The notes: generated from the sequence alone by a model not told the origin. Shown: positions 6,544-13,735, counted from the first letter of the stretch. The stretch is DNA of 17,176 nucleotides from Candidatus Hydrogenedentota bacterium (GCA_903822375.1 CAIJOU010000027.1:1-17176), one strand, 5' to 3'. Made by a program: numbers and translations.

Positions 6544-8766
6544 ATGAAAGGGACCACCGTAATGTTCTCCACACTCGTTGTAATGATTGCCACTCTTGCG
6601 GCGCCTGCCCCGGACACCCTGCAAAGCGATTTCGCGGACCCGCCGCTGTGCTGGAAATCGCGCCCGCTGTGGTTCTGGAACGCACCGGTGAGCAACGAAC
6701 AGACCGCCGCCATCATGGAGGGGTGCAAGGGGGTGGGCTACTATGGTTTCGGCATCCTGCCCTCGGAGAAGGCGCCGGCCTTCATGGGCAAGGAGTATCT
6801 GGACGCCTATCAGTTCGCACTGGACAAGGCCTCGGCGCTGGGCATGAAGATGTGCCTGTACGACGAGTACTGGTTTCCCAGCGGCAGTGCGGGCGGCCAG
6901 TTGAAGGCGGAACATCCGGAAGCGTTGAGCAAGCGGCTGGACAAAGCAGAGACCGAGGTGACCGGTCCGCGCGCCTTCTCGCAGCCCCTGCCGGAAGGCC
7001 AGTTCATGGGCGCGGCGGCGATGAATACCGCCACGAAGGAGATTGTGGATATCAGCGGCGGGGTGCACGACAGCAAGCTGTCCTGGGATGCGCCCGCCGG
7101 CGTGTGGAAGGTGATGCTGTTTTCCTGCGTGACCGACGGCGCGCGCGACCTGGTTGACTATCTCAGTCCCGAGGCGGTGCAACAGTTCGCCGCGCTCACC
7201 TACCAGAAATACCACGACCGCTTCCCCAGCCATTTCGGCACCACCATCGACAGTGCCTTTTACGACGAGCCCACCATGCACTGGGTTCAGGGCGGGCGCG
7301 CCTGGACCGGCGCGTTCAACGCGAAATTCGAGCAGCGCTTCGGGCAGAGTCCGGTTCGCTATTATCCCGCGCTGTGGTACGACATCGGCGACGACACTGC
7401 GGCGGCGCGCAATGCGCTCTTCGGTTTCCGCGCCGAACTGTACGCCGCCGGTTTTCCGAAGATCGTGACCGACTGGTGCGTGGCGCACGGTATCCACCTT
7501 ATGGGGCATCAGGACCAGGAAGAGGTCGTCAACCCCACGGGCCTCTGCGGCGACCTCATAAAATGCTTCCAATACCAGGACATTCCGGGCATCGACGAGA
7601 TCTTTACCTATGGCCGCGGCTCCAAGGCATACAAGGTGGTCACATCCGCCGCATACAATTATGACAAGCCGCGGGTCATGTGCGAGACCTACGGCGCGAT
7701 CAAGGCCATGCCCGTGGCCACACTGTACCGCGAAGCCATGGACCTTTTTGCCAAGGGCATCAACACGATGATCCCCCACGCGGTGTGGTACGACGACAAG
7801 CACATCACCTTTGAGCCGGAACTCTCGTACCGCACCGAGCCCTACGCCTCGGCGCTGCCCGAATACAACAAGTACATCGGGCGCCTGCAGCGCGTGCTGC
7901 AGCAGGGCCGCCATGTCTCCGAGGTGGCCGTGCTTTATCCCATCGCCGCCCTCCAGGCGGGCTATCACTTCGAAGGCCCGCTCAAACCCTACGAGGGCGG
8001 CGTCATCCCCGAAGAGGCGGACTACATGGACATCGGCGAGGACCTCGCCCTGCACGCGCGCCGCGACTACGTTTTCCTGCATCCGGACGTGCTGGACCGG
8101 AACTGCGTTTTGGACGGACCTTGTCTGCGCCTCGACAATGCCAGCGCCCACGAGGCGTTGCGCGTGATCATCCTGCCGGGGGCGAAGACCATCCATGCAA
8201 GCAACCTCGCGGTCATAAAACGCTTTTGGGAGTTGGGCGGCAAGGTCATCGCCACCACTCAACTGCCGTTCAAGTCGGCCGAATTCGGCAAGGACGCTGA
8301 AGTAAAGCAGATGGTCGCCGACATATTTGGACCGGAAGCCTCCGCAATGGCGGAGGATTTCGCGAAACGTCCGGACCGCAGCCTGCGCCACCAGAACGCC
8401 GCGGGCGGCGTTGCCTGCTTTATAGAGCGGCCCACTCCGGGGCGGCTCAGCGGCGCGTTGAGTGCGCTGTCGCCCGTGCCGGACCTGTCCATTGAAGGGG
8501 ACCCGGTTGTAAAGGGCGGAAACCTGTCCTACATTCACAAGAGCATCGACGGCCGCGAGTTCTATTTCCTCGCCAACTCCTCCGACACGCCCCTTGACAC
8601 CGCCGTGCATCTGCGCGGCGAACACGACGTGGAGCAATGGGACCCGCATACCGGTGAGATCAGCCCCTGCGCGCACACGCACACCACCGATACCGGCAAC
8701 GCCGTGACCATCGTGCCGCTCCACTTTCCGCCGGTCCATTCCGTCTTCCTGGTGACAAAAAAGTAG
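6544..8766 (+). CDS. GH106-like glycosyl hydrolase (alpha-L-rhamnosidase-type), secreted
   Basis: A 740-residue protein with a short hydrophobic leader (MFSTLVVMIATLAAPAPD), suggesting export. Features typical of GH106 and close relatives: SRPLWFWNAPVS near residue 39-50, GVGYYGFGILP at 63-73, MCLYDEYWFPSGSAGGQ at ~103-119, DSAFYDEPTMHW at ~236-247 (E242 a likely catalytic or substrate-binding acid), VMCETYGA at ~378-385 (E381) and a late beta-rich part with NLSYIHKSIDGREFYFLAN. GH106 enzymes remove alpha-L-rhamnose from plant or algal polysaccharides, but are usually around 1000 residues, so this is a shorter relative and the substrate is uncertain. ATG 6544 has AGG 7 bases upstream and gives a charged residue before the hydrophobic leader; ATG 6562, with AAAGGGA 8 bases upstream, is equally possible. 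It is divergently arranged with the sulfatase, probably part of the same degradation locus. Confidence 0.7.
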   Translation: MKGTTVMFSTLVVMIATLAAPAPDTLQSDFADPPLCWKSRPLWFWNAPVSNEQTAAIMEGCKGVGYYGFGILPSEKAPAFMGKEYLDAYQFALDKASALGMKMCLYDEYWFPSGSAGGQLKAEHPEALSKRLDKAETEVTGPRAFSQPLPEGQFMGAAAMNTATKEIVDISGGVHDSKLSWDAPAGVWKVMLFSCVTDGARDLVDYLSPEAVQQFAALTYQKYHDRFPSHFGTTIDSAFYDEPTMHWVQGGRAWTGAFNAKFEQRFGQSPVRYYPALWYDIGDDTAAARNALFGFRAELYAAGFPKIVTDWCVAHGIHLMGHQDQEEVVNPTGLCGDLIKCFQYQDIPGIDEIFTYGRGSKAYKVVTSAAYNYDKPRVMCETYGAIKAMPVATLYREAMDLFAKGINTMIPHAVWYDDKHITFEPELSYRTEPYASALPEYNKYIGRLQRVLQQGRHVSEVAVLYPIAALQAGYHFEGPLKPYEGGVIPEEADYMDIGEDLALHARRDYVFLHPDVLDRNCVLDGPCLRLDNASAHEALRVIILPGAKTIHASNLAVIKRFWELGGKVIATTQLPFKSAEFGKDAEVKQMVADIFGPEASAMAEDFAKRPDRSLRHQNAAGGVACFIERPTPGRLSGALSALSPVPDLSIEGDPVVKGGNLSYIHKSIDGREFYFLANSSDTPLDTAVHLRGEHDVEQWDPHTGEISPCAHTHTTDTGNAVTIVPLHFPPVHSVFLVTKK

Positions 8767-8803
8767 GGTGCGTGAAGTGCCGCGAAGCGGCATGGAGCGC
8801 ACC
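8764..8803 (+). repeat. REP-like hairpin just after the GH106-like gene
   Basis: GGTGCG (8767-8772) pairs with CGCACC (8798-8803), and GTGCCGC (8777-8783) pairs with GCGGCAT (8787-8793) around the loop GAA, with a 4x4 internal loop. The hairpin begins right at the stop codon. The TAGGGTGCGTGAAG...GCGCACC form resembles short palindromic repeats of the REP type that occur at gene ends in many bacteria. No T tract follows, so 3'-end protection is more likely than intrinsic termination. A second stem, CCGTTCT (8802-8808) with AGAACGG (8828-8834), overlaps its 3' edge. Confidence 0.6.
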
Positions 8804-8989
8804 GTTCTGCGCGGTGGTACTTTGTGAAGAACGGGATCGCCGGAAAGATCTGAAACCACGAGAGTGACGTTCAGGTCAGAAATTCGGGTCCATCATGAAG
8901 AGAAAGGTGTATGATTATAGTGCACTGTTAAAAGGCTATGAGCACTTGGAAGGGTCTGACCGAAAGGAAAGGCCAAGGAGGCAACGGCC

Positions 8990-10187
8990 ATGCGACGGCA
9001 AGCAATTCTTACATGGGGAAAAGTTATTGCATTTTCTTGTCTCGCTGCCCACAGTTACGCCGAGGTTAACACGGCTGTTCCCGTCCCGCTCACGCCGCAA
9101 AAGGACACCGAGACCCTGCATCTTCCTCTCGATCAGTCACTGGGATTGGTCGTCGAGTTTAGCTGCGAGAAGGCAGAAGAGCGGAGAGGCATTTACACGG
9201 ATCGGATCCCCCGCAGAATTATCGGTGAAGCGCAGGGAACTATTGAAATGCCGTTGGGGGATGAACTGGGACTCGCCCCGTCGCCCTTTGCGTCATATGA
9301 CCCGAACAACGCTGATGTTAAGAAACTGCTTTCGCGAGTCACGCAGCTATATACGTGCGGCGTCTTTACGCTGGAGTGTCATCACGAACCCAAGGGACGT
9401 GATGACACTGGCACCGTACATGCCCAGTCTGCGAAGTGTGAATACCAGTGTCCTCAATAAGGGCTTGGTTGAAGCGCTCAAGGAACTTCCAAACGTTAAA
9501 GCGCTAAGTGTCGCCCTAAGAGTGTCCAAGGATGGCTTGGAGAGTCTTTCCGATTTGCAGCACGTGGAAACGCTCGATCTGTCCCGCCTCCCGAATGATC
9601 TTGCTGCGTTTGGCGCTATTCCGAGTCTAAAGAAATTCGGCCTGCTCTTTCGCGGGGGTGAGTACAATCTTCATGAATTGGATTCCTATACTGAAAGAGA
9701 ATCTGTAGGCTTGCGACTGAGTCTGGACTGTAGTCTGAGTCAGGGAGAGTTGGAATACGTGTGTCGCTACAAGACCATCGAGGGCATACAGTTCTACTTG
9801 GGATCGTTTTCCTGTCAGGACCAGCAGGATTTAACGTACTTTCTTCGTCCATTATCCCAACTGCCGCGTCTTCAATACTTGGTGTGGGGTTGCTGCGGAT
9901 TCTTAAACGCACAAGGCATGGATGAATTGGTAAAGCTGACAAGCCTTCACTCGCTGGACATGCGCAACATACACGGTTGTACAGATGCGCTGCTGCAACG
10001 GATGGCATCATTTTCTTCGCTTGCCTACCTTGCGATACGCAGCGAGAACCTGACAGACACCTGCATTCCCACACTGCAGGCCCTGCCCGCGCTCAAAACA
10101 CTGGTGCTATGGCCATCCCACAAGATTAGTCCTGATGGTCTGGCACAGGTCCGGAAGACTATTACTGTGATTGAAGACACGCTCTGA
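8990..10187 (+). pseudogene. Secreted leucine-rich-repeat protein, interrupted by one frameshift
   Basis: Translation from ATG 8990 (AAGGAGG at 8975-8981, eight bases upstream) gives a signal peptide (MRRQAILTWGKVIAFSCLAAHSYA) and about 100 residues of export-type sequence, with LHLPLDQSLGLVV and IGEAQGTIEMPLGDELGL. In this frame it ends at 9460 after sequence without family character. From about 9370 the frame one base later continues sensibly to 10187 with leucine-rich repeats: MTLAPYMPSLRSVNTS, LVEALKELPNVKALSV, LESLSDLQHVETLDLS, LAAFGAIPSLKKFGLL, MDELVKLTSLHSLDMRN, CIPTLQALPALKTLVL. Removing one base between about 9342 and 9380 joins them into a ~398-residue protein. This could be a decayed gene, a sequencing error or, less likely, a programmed shift; no classic slippery site stands out. 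LRR proteins of this kind are secreted binding proteins of unknown partner. Base composition is clearly less GC-rich than its neighbours. Confidence 0.65.
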
Positions 10188-10216
10188 CTTCTGTTGCCTC
10201 TTGAATCGCAGTGACT

Positions 10217-10248
10217 GGTGCGTTCCGCTTCGCTCCACGGCACGCTCC
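10217..10248 (-). repeat. Degenerate second copy of the REP-like sequence
   Basis: The sequence starting GGTGCGTTCCGCTTCGCT and ending CGGCACGCTCC resembles, in reverse complement, the hairpin at 8764-8803 (shared parts GTGC, TGGAGC, GAAGCGG, CGCACC). The outer stem is broken by an extra G, so folding is weaker. The two copies flank the LRR gene in opposite orientation. Confidence 0.4.
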
Positions 10249-10429
10249 GGTCATATGTCTGCATTTGTTGCGCAACGATGCAGTGTTCATCATCAAGTTT
10301 GTTATGTGCTTCGGATGCGGTCATCAAGGATGACAACGATGTCGGCACGACTGAACACATTTCTTTTCCCGACACAAATGCTTGAAAATCGGGCATTTAT
10401 GCGGATTATGTGATGACATGTGCGTTTTG

Positions 10430-10450
10430 CCCCCATTCCATGGGGGTTTT
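10430..10450 (+). terminator. Intrinsic terminator downstream of the LRR gene
   Basis: CCCCCAT (10430-10436), loop TCC, ATGGGGG (10440-10446), followed by TTTT and preceded by TTTT one base before the stem, so it may work on both strands. It lies about 240 bases after the LRR stop and just before the HU promoter, which separates the two units. Confidence 0.6.
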
Positions 10451-10486
10451 CAGGGACCACTCGAAAAATACCCGCAGAAAAAGGGC

Positions 10487-10515
10487 TTGACAAAACGATA
10501 TTTAGTTGTTACCTC
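10487..10515 (+). promoter_or_regulatory. Probable promoter of the HU-like gene
   Basis: A perfect TTGACA at 10487-10492, a 17-base spacer, and a poor -10 (TACCTC at 10510-10515). The local AT-rich spacer (AAACGATATTTAGTTGT) stands out in GC-rich surroundings. It would give a leader of about 160 bases before the HU start. That leader contains hairpins such as GGACA/TGTCC and GCGCC/GGCGC. Confidence 0.45.
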
Positions 10516-10681
10516 TTATGCCGGTCAGAGGACAAGCGATGTCCGGTTCGGCCCGCCTTGCAGAGGCATGGCAGACCCGGCACACCGAGCCAACAGACCG
10601 CGCGCCGCGTCCGTTGCGCGGAGGCGCAGAATGAAACAGAGGTCCCGCAGAGGGAACACACAGCAAGGAGGAACGACACTC

Positions 10682-10996
10682 ATGGCGATTAAGAAAGCAA
10701 AGGCGACCGACAAGGCGCTGACCAAGACCGCGATCATCGCGACGCTCACCGCCGAGACCGGCCTGGCGAAGAAAGACGTCGTGAAGCTGCTCGACACGCT
10801 CGTTGAACTGGCCTATGCCCAGGCGATCGCGGGCTTCACACTCCCCGGCCTTGGCAAACTGAAGATCGTGCAGCGCAAGGCGCGCACGGGCATCAACCCG
10901 CTGACCAAAGCCCCGATCAAGATCGCGGCCAAGAAGGTCGTGAAGTTCACGATCGCCAAGGCAGCCAAGGACGCCATCGTCGGCCCCAAGAAGTAG
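10682..10996 (+). CDS. HU/IHF-family DNA-binding protein
   Basis: A 104-residue, very lysine- and alanine-rich protein. TKTAIIATLTAETGLAKKDV (residues 14-33) is the helical dimerisation part of HU, GFTLPGLGKLKIVQRKARTG (51-70) is the beta-arm entry with the family GLGK...RKARTG pattern, and INPLTKAPIKIAAKKVVKFT (71-90) is the arm and exit with the proline that intercalates DNA in the NP motif (N72-P73). The N-terminus has an extra lysine-rich 13-residue tail (AIKKAKATDKAL) seen in planctomycete- and Lentisphaerae-type HU proteins. It binds and bends DNA as a dimer and shapes the nucleoid. AAGGAGG at 10665-10671, ten bases upstream, fixes the start; an in-frame upstream extension to 10382 runs across the promoter and terminator and is not real. 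It is a single-gene unit, with its own promoter and terminator. Confidence 0.93.
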   Translation: MAIKKAKATDKALTKTAIIATLTAETGLAKKDVVKLLDTLVELAYAQAIAGFTLPGLGKLKIVQRKARTGINPLTKAPIKIAAKKVVKFTIAKAAKDAIVGPKK

Positions 10997-11019
10997 TCCC
11001 GACAGCATTTGCAGACAGC

Positions 11020-11055
11020 AAGGCCCGGATCGGACAGCCGCTCCGGGCCTTCTTT
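11020..11055 (+). terminator. Intrinsic terminator of the HU-like gene
   Basis: AAGGCCCGGA (11020-11029) pairs perfectly with TCCGGGCCTT (11042-11051) across a 12-base loop, followed by CTTT. It begins 23 bases after the HU stop codon. Confidence 0.8.
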
Positions 11056-11083
11056 GCATCCCTGCACCCGCCCCCCATTCAGG

Positions 11084-11113
11084 TTGACGCCTTAAAGCGC
11101 TGACTGTTACCCT
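11084..11113 (+). promoter_or_regulatory. Possible promoter of the antiporter gene
   Basis: TTGACG at 11084-11089, an 18-base spacer and TACCCT at 11108-11113. The -35 is 5 of 6, the -10 weak. The position right after the HU terminator makes a start of transcription here likely. Confidence 0.35.
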
Positions 11114-11150
11114 TTCCGCGCCGACCCGCCGCACATCCATCTTCGGGCCG

Positions 11151-12575
11151 GTGAAAGCAACAGGTGACCCCGTGACACAATCATGCCCCATACTGCTCGC
11201 CGCCTCCGTATCCAGCGGCGCGGCACCCACCGATCCGCCCAGTCTGTTCTGGTGCTGGCCTTTTGTTTTCCTGCTGCTGGCCATCGCCGTCTTTCCGCTG
11301 ATTCCAAGGGTCTCGCACTGGTGGAACTCCAACCGCAGCAAACTGCTGGTGTCGGTCGCGCTGGCCGGTGTGGTGTGCGCTTACTATTTCCTGCGGGGGC
11401 ATGGCCCCGATTCGCAGGGCATGAAGGCCGTGGCGGGCGTGCTTCATCATTCCATTATCAACGACTACATACCCTTCATCATCCTGCTGTTCTCCCTGTA
11501 CACCATCAGCGGGGGAATTCGGCTAAGCGGCGACATTCCGGCCCATCCGGCGACAAATGCCGGGTTTCTTCTTCTGGGAGCCGTGCTGGCCAACATCATC
11601 GGCACCACGGGGGCATCCATGCTGCTTGTGCGCCCCCTGCTCCAGATCAATTCGGAGCGGAAGAACACCACGCACACCTTTGTCTTTTTCATTTTTCTTG
11701 TCAGCAACATTGGCGGTTGTCTCCTGCCGATCGGCGATCCGCCGCTGTTTCTGGGCTTCTTGCGGGGGGTTCCTTTCCTCTGGACGCTGCGGTTGCTTCC
11801 CCTGTGGTTGACGGCGGTGGGCGCGGTCCTCACCGTATACCTTGTCCTGGAAATACTCGCCTACAGAAAAGAGAATCTGGGCGACATCCAACTGGACGAA
11901 ACGCAGATCATCCCGCTGAAACTGGACGGGAAGTTCAACTTTGCGCTGCTTGCCGGCGTTGTTCTTGCCGTGGCCGTGCTGGTGCCCGGAGAAAGACTGC
12001 CGTTCTTGTCGCGGACGCTGCCCGACGCCTATCTGCGCGAAATCGTCCTGCTTGCGCTGGCCGGGTTGTCGCTCCTGCGCACCCCGCGCGACATACACAA
12101 ACAAAATGAGTTCTCCTTTGGTCCCATCGCCGAGGTGGCCTGCCTGTTTTTGGGCATTTTCGTCACCATGCAGATACCCATCGAGATCCTGCGCGCGCAG
12201 GGCGCCGCGCTGGGCATCTCGTCGCCCCTGCAGTTCTTCTGGGCGTCGGGCTCGCTGTCCAGTTTCCTCGACAACGCCCCCACCTACGTAGTCTTCTTCG
12301 AACTGGCCGGCGCGCTTCCGTCTTCCGGCGCACAGACGCTGGGGGGACTGGCCACCGCGACGGGGCATGTGCCGTTGCTTTCCCTGCTCGCCATCTCGGC
12401 CGGGTCGGTATTCATGGGCGCAAACACGTACATCGGAAACGGCCCCAATTTCCTGGTCAAGAGCATCGCCGAAAGCCGGGGCGTCCGGATGCCCAGTTTT
12501 CTGGGTTACATGGTCTATAGCGGCCTGGTGCTCCTCCCGGTCTTTGCGGCACTTTCGCGGATCTTCTTCCGGTAA
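11151..12575 (+). CDS. Sodium:proton antiporter / CitMHS-like ion transporter (NhaD-type)
   Basis: A 474-residue integral membrane protein with about 11-12 hydrophobic segments. Signature stretches are INDYIPFIILLFSLYTISGG (103-122), ANIIGTTGASMLLVRPLL (147-164), VSNIGGCLLPIGDPPLFLG (184-202), SSFLDNAPTYVVFF (370-383) and MGANTYIGNGPNFLVKSIA (422-440). The paired GDPPL and DNAPTY motifs, in broken helices of the two repeat halves, are typical of the ion transporter superfamily branch annotated as sodium:proton antiporter or putative citrate transporter. Na+/H+ exchange is the more likely role, but the exact ion or substrate is not provable from sequence. The start is uncertain: GTG 11151 is the longest frame; GTG 11172, with ACAGG about six bases upstream, would remove seven residues. 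It lies alone between the HU and response-regulator genes, on the same strand with clear spacers. Confidence 0.85.
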   Translation: MKATGDPVTQSCPILLAASVSSGAAPTDPPSLFWCWPFVFLLLAIAVFPLIPRVSHWWNSNRSKLLVSVALAGVVCAYYFLRGHGPDSQGMKAVAGVLHHSIINDYIPFIILLFSLYTISGGIRLSGDIPAHPATNAGFLLLGAVLANIIGTTGASMLLVRPLLQINSERKNTTHTFVFFIFLVSNIGGCLLPIGDPPLFLGFLRGVPFLWTLRLLPLWLTAVGAVLTVYLVLEILAYRKENLGDIQLDETQIIPLKLDGKFNFALLAGVVLAVAVLVPGERLPFLSRTLPDAYLREIVLLALAGLSLLRTPRDIHKQNEFSFGPIAEVACLFLGIFVTMQIPIEILRAQGAALGISSPLQFFWASGSLSSFLDNAPTYVVFFELAGALPSSGAQTLGGLATATGHVPLLSLLAISAGSVFMGANTYIGNGPNFLVKSIAESRGVRMPSFLGYMVYSGLVLLPVFAALSRIFFR

Positions 12576-12602
12576 CCGCGCATTGGGCCGTGTACAACGC
12601 AG

Positions 12603-12632
12603 TTGATTCTCCGGAAGGCGTTGATCTACCAT
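12603..12632 (+). promoter_or_regulatory. Possible promoter of the receiver-domain gene
   Basis: TTGATT at 12603-12608, an 18-base spacer and TACCAT at 12627-12632 (4 of 6 at each box). It lies 55 bases before the ATG and 28 bases after the antiporter stop. Weak matches; position is the main support. Confidence 0.35.
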
Positions 12633-12686
12633 CAGGTCGGGGTTGTTGCAGTGACATGAGCGGCGCGCATCGGCGCGGGAATAGTC

Positions 12687-13121
12687 ATGTTAAAAGATCT
12701 TCGTGTGCTTATCGTTGACGATGACCCGGAAATTCTGGAAACGCTGGGAGACCACATTCGCGGTTTGGGACATCACGTTACGGGACGGCGCAGTGCGCAG
12801 GAGGCGCTGGCGGTTCTGAAGGGTGAAGAAGTCAGCCTGATGATTACGGATGCCATGATGGAGGGCATGGACGGGTTTGACCTGGCCCGGCGCGTCCGTG
12901 AGGACCATCCCGACATCGCCATTCTCATGATGACGGGTCATGAAAACGAGTATCCCATGTCCGCCGCACTGCGCGCCGGGGCGGACGGATACATTTCCAA
13001 ACCCTTCAGTCTGCGCAAGTTTGCAATGATCTTTGAGCGTTCCTACTGGGAAGCGCTGTCGCGCCTGGACTGGTGGTGCGCACGCGGCGGCGACAAGAAA
13101 GTTGCCGAAACGATCCGCTAG
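12687..13121 (+). CDS. Stand-alone response regulator receiver (CheY-like) protein
   Basis: A 144-residue single receiver domain. VLIVDDDPEILETL carries the acidic pocket (D11, D12), D55 in LMITDAMMEGMDGFDL is the phosphorylation site, T83 in ILMMTGH is the switch threonine, and K105 in GYISKPF is the conserved lysine. Beyond the fold there is only a helical tail of about 30 residues (FERSYWEALSRLDWWCARGG), with no DNA-binding or enzymatic output. Such proteins relay phosphate or act by binding a partner. No histidine kinase is next to it, so it is an orphan in this window. The start ATG has only a weak GGGA (12678-12681) upstream, but the VDDD motif begins at the expected distance from it, so the start is well supported. 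Confidence 0.94.
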   Translation: MLKDLRVLIVDDDPEILETLGDHIRGLGHHVTGRRSAQEALAVLKGEEVSLMITDAMMEGMDGFDLARRVREDHPDIAILMMTGHENEYPMSAALRAGADGYISKPFSLRKFAMIFERSYWEALSRLDWWCARGGDKKVAETIR

Positions 13122-13341
13122 GCAGTCCCGGGTGAGTTTCCCGGTCCTGTCAGGCTGGCCCTGATCCGTTCAAAATGGCGGTGAATCTCTTGGGCGCCGA
13201 CGGATTATTCCAAGTCCGGCGACAAGGAGATGGACAGGACGGCTTGCCGGCGCACGGTGCCAGAATTCAAGACCGGGAAACACCGGTCAACGCGCCCGAC
13301 CCGAAAGCCGAACGGGTCCAAAATCGGTCCAACCAAAAAAC
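13122..13341. other. Non-coding stretch with small inverted repeats
   Basis: No credible gene. Short perfect stems occur: CCGGG/CCCGG right after the receiver stop (13127-13143), TCAGG/CCTGA near 13149-13163, GACCGG/CCGGTC at 13271-13288 (6-base loop) and GACCCG/CGGGTC at 13298-13318 (9-base loop), followed by two GGTCCAA copies. None has a T tract. They may end the receiver transcript or form regulatory sites before the promoter at 13342. Confidence 0.45.
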
Positions 13342-13370
13342 TTGAGATTATTTCTTGTTTGTGGTAAACT
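13342..13370 (+). promoter_or_regulatory. Strong sigma70-type promoter in a gene-free region
   Basis: TTGAGA at 13342-13347, exactly 17 bases of AT-rich spacer, TAAACT at 13365-13370. Five of six matches at the -35 and four of six at the -10, with ideal spacing. No protein gene begins within useful distance, which points to a non-coding product. Confidence 0.65.
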
Positions 13371-13376
13371 TTGTTT

Positions 13377-13735
13377 GAAATTGGTGACGGGAGTCTGAAA
13401 CCAACCGAACGATTGGTGAGTTGAACTGACAGACCAGCAAGAGCAAACGGGCAGGTATGAGGGTTTGTTAAGTTAATCCCCGGTGCACGCAATATTGAAA
13501 ATGAAATGAATTGGCTTTGACGCGTGTTATGTCGAAGCTGACAGTTGAAGATATCGACCGGTTGCGGGGTTTGAGCCCTGCGCCGTTATCGGATTTGTCC
13601 GGAATTCATTCCGGACAACCAGGCTTGGGCCTGGGTTGTATACAACAAACCCCAAGACATGCGGAGTCGTTGCAGGTTTCCCCCCACTTCCTCCCCTCCC
13701 CTTCCCCTGCTGCGACTCCGCACCTTTGTTTTTTC
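13377..13735 (+). ncRNA. Candidate structured non-coding RNA, unrecognised
   Basis: About 360 bases bounded by a strong promoter (13342-13370) and an intrinsic terminator (13660-13735). In between lie successive stems: GTCTG/CAGAC (13393-13397 with 13430-13434) enclosing ACCAA/TTGGT (13400-13404 with 13413-13417); GCAAAC/GTTTGT (13443-13468); CGG..GCGGGG with CCCTGC..CCG (13559-13585); a perfect 11-bp stem TTGTCCGGAAT/ATTCCGGACAA (13595-13618); CCAGG/CCTGG (13619-13634); and the 12-base palindrome GTTGTATACAAC (13635-13646). Small frames in the region lack ribosome binding sites and run through the terminator stem. I see none of the diagnostic motifs of tmRNA, RNase P RNA, 6S RNA or SRP RNA. 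It could instead be a leader that is usually terminated before 14046. The boundaries are inferred; function unknown. Confidence 0.45.
13660..13735 (+). terminator. Long intrinsic terminator with pyrimidine-only loop
   Basis: TGCGGAGTCGTTGCAGG (13660-13676) pairs with CCTGCTGCGACTCCGCA (13706-13722): 15 Watson-Crick pairs, one wobble and one mismatch. The tail is CCTTTGTTTTTTC. The 29-base loop is all C and T except a single A. The loop and stem are unusually long for a simple terminator and may be part of the RNA itself. Confidence 0.75.

Larger units (their letters stand above)
10188..10486. other. Non-coding stretch with several small hairpins
   Basis: No believable gene. It holds the degenerate REP-like copy (10217-10248), a hairpin CTGCAT...ATGCAG at 10259-10283 with an inner GTTGCGCAAC stem and one bulged base, a 6-bp hairpin GTCATC/GATGAC at 10320-10334, and the terminator at 10430-10450. 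The base composition is nearer to the LRR gene than to the GC-rich flanks. Confidence 0.55.

Noticed and set aside
6400..8859. 819-codon frame on the minus strand
   Set aside because: GC-rich antisense shadow of the GH106-like gene, which has recognisable family motifs; the frame also crosses the palindromic repeat.
8895..9340. N-terminal half of the 430-codon frame starting MKRKVYDYSALLKGYE
   Set aside because: No ribosome binding site and a basic, family-free translation; the frame only becomes meaningful after ~9370, where it continues the LRR gene begun at 8990.
11523..12632. 369-codon frame on the minus strand
   Set aside because: Hydrophilic Q/R-rich antisense of membrane helices; the antiporter motifs are on the plus strand.
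13205..13492. 95-codon minus-strand frame in the gene-free region
   Set aside because: Overlaps the promoter at 13342-13370, has no ribosome binding site and no family resemblance.
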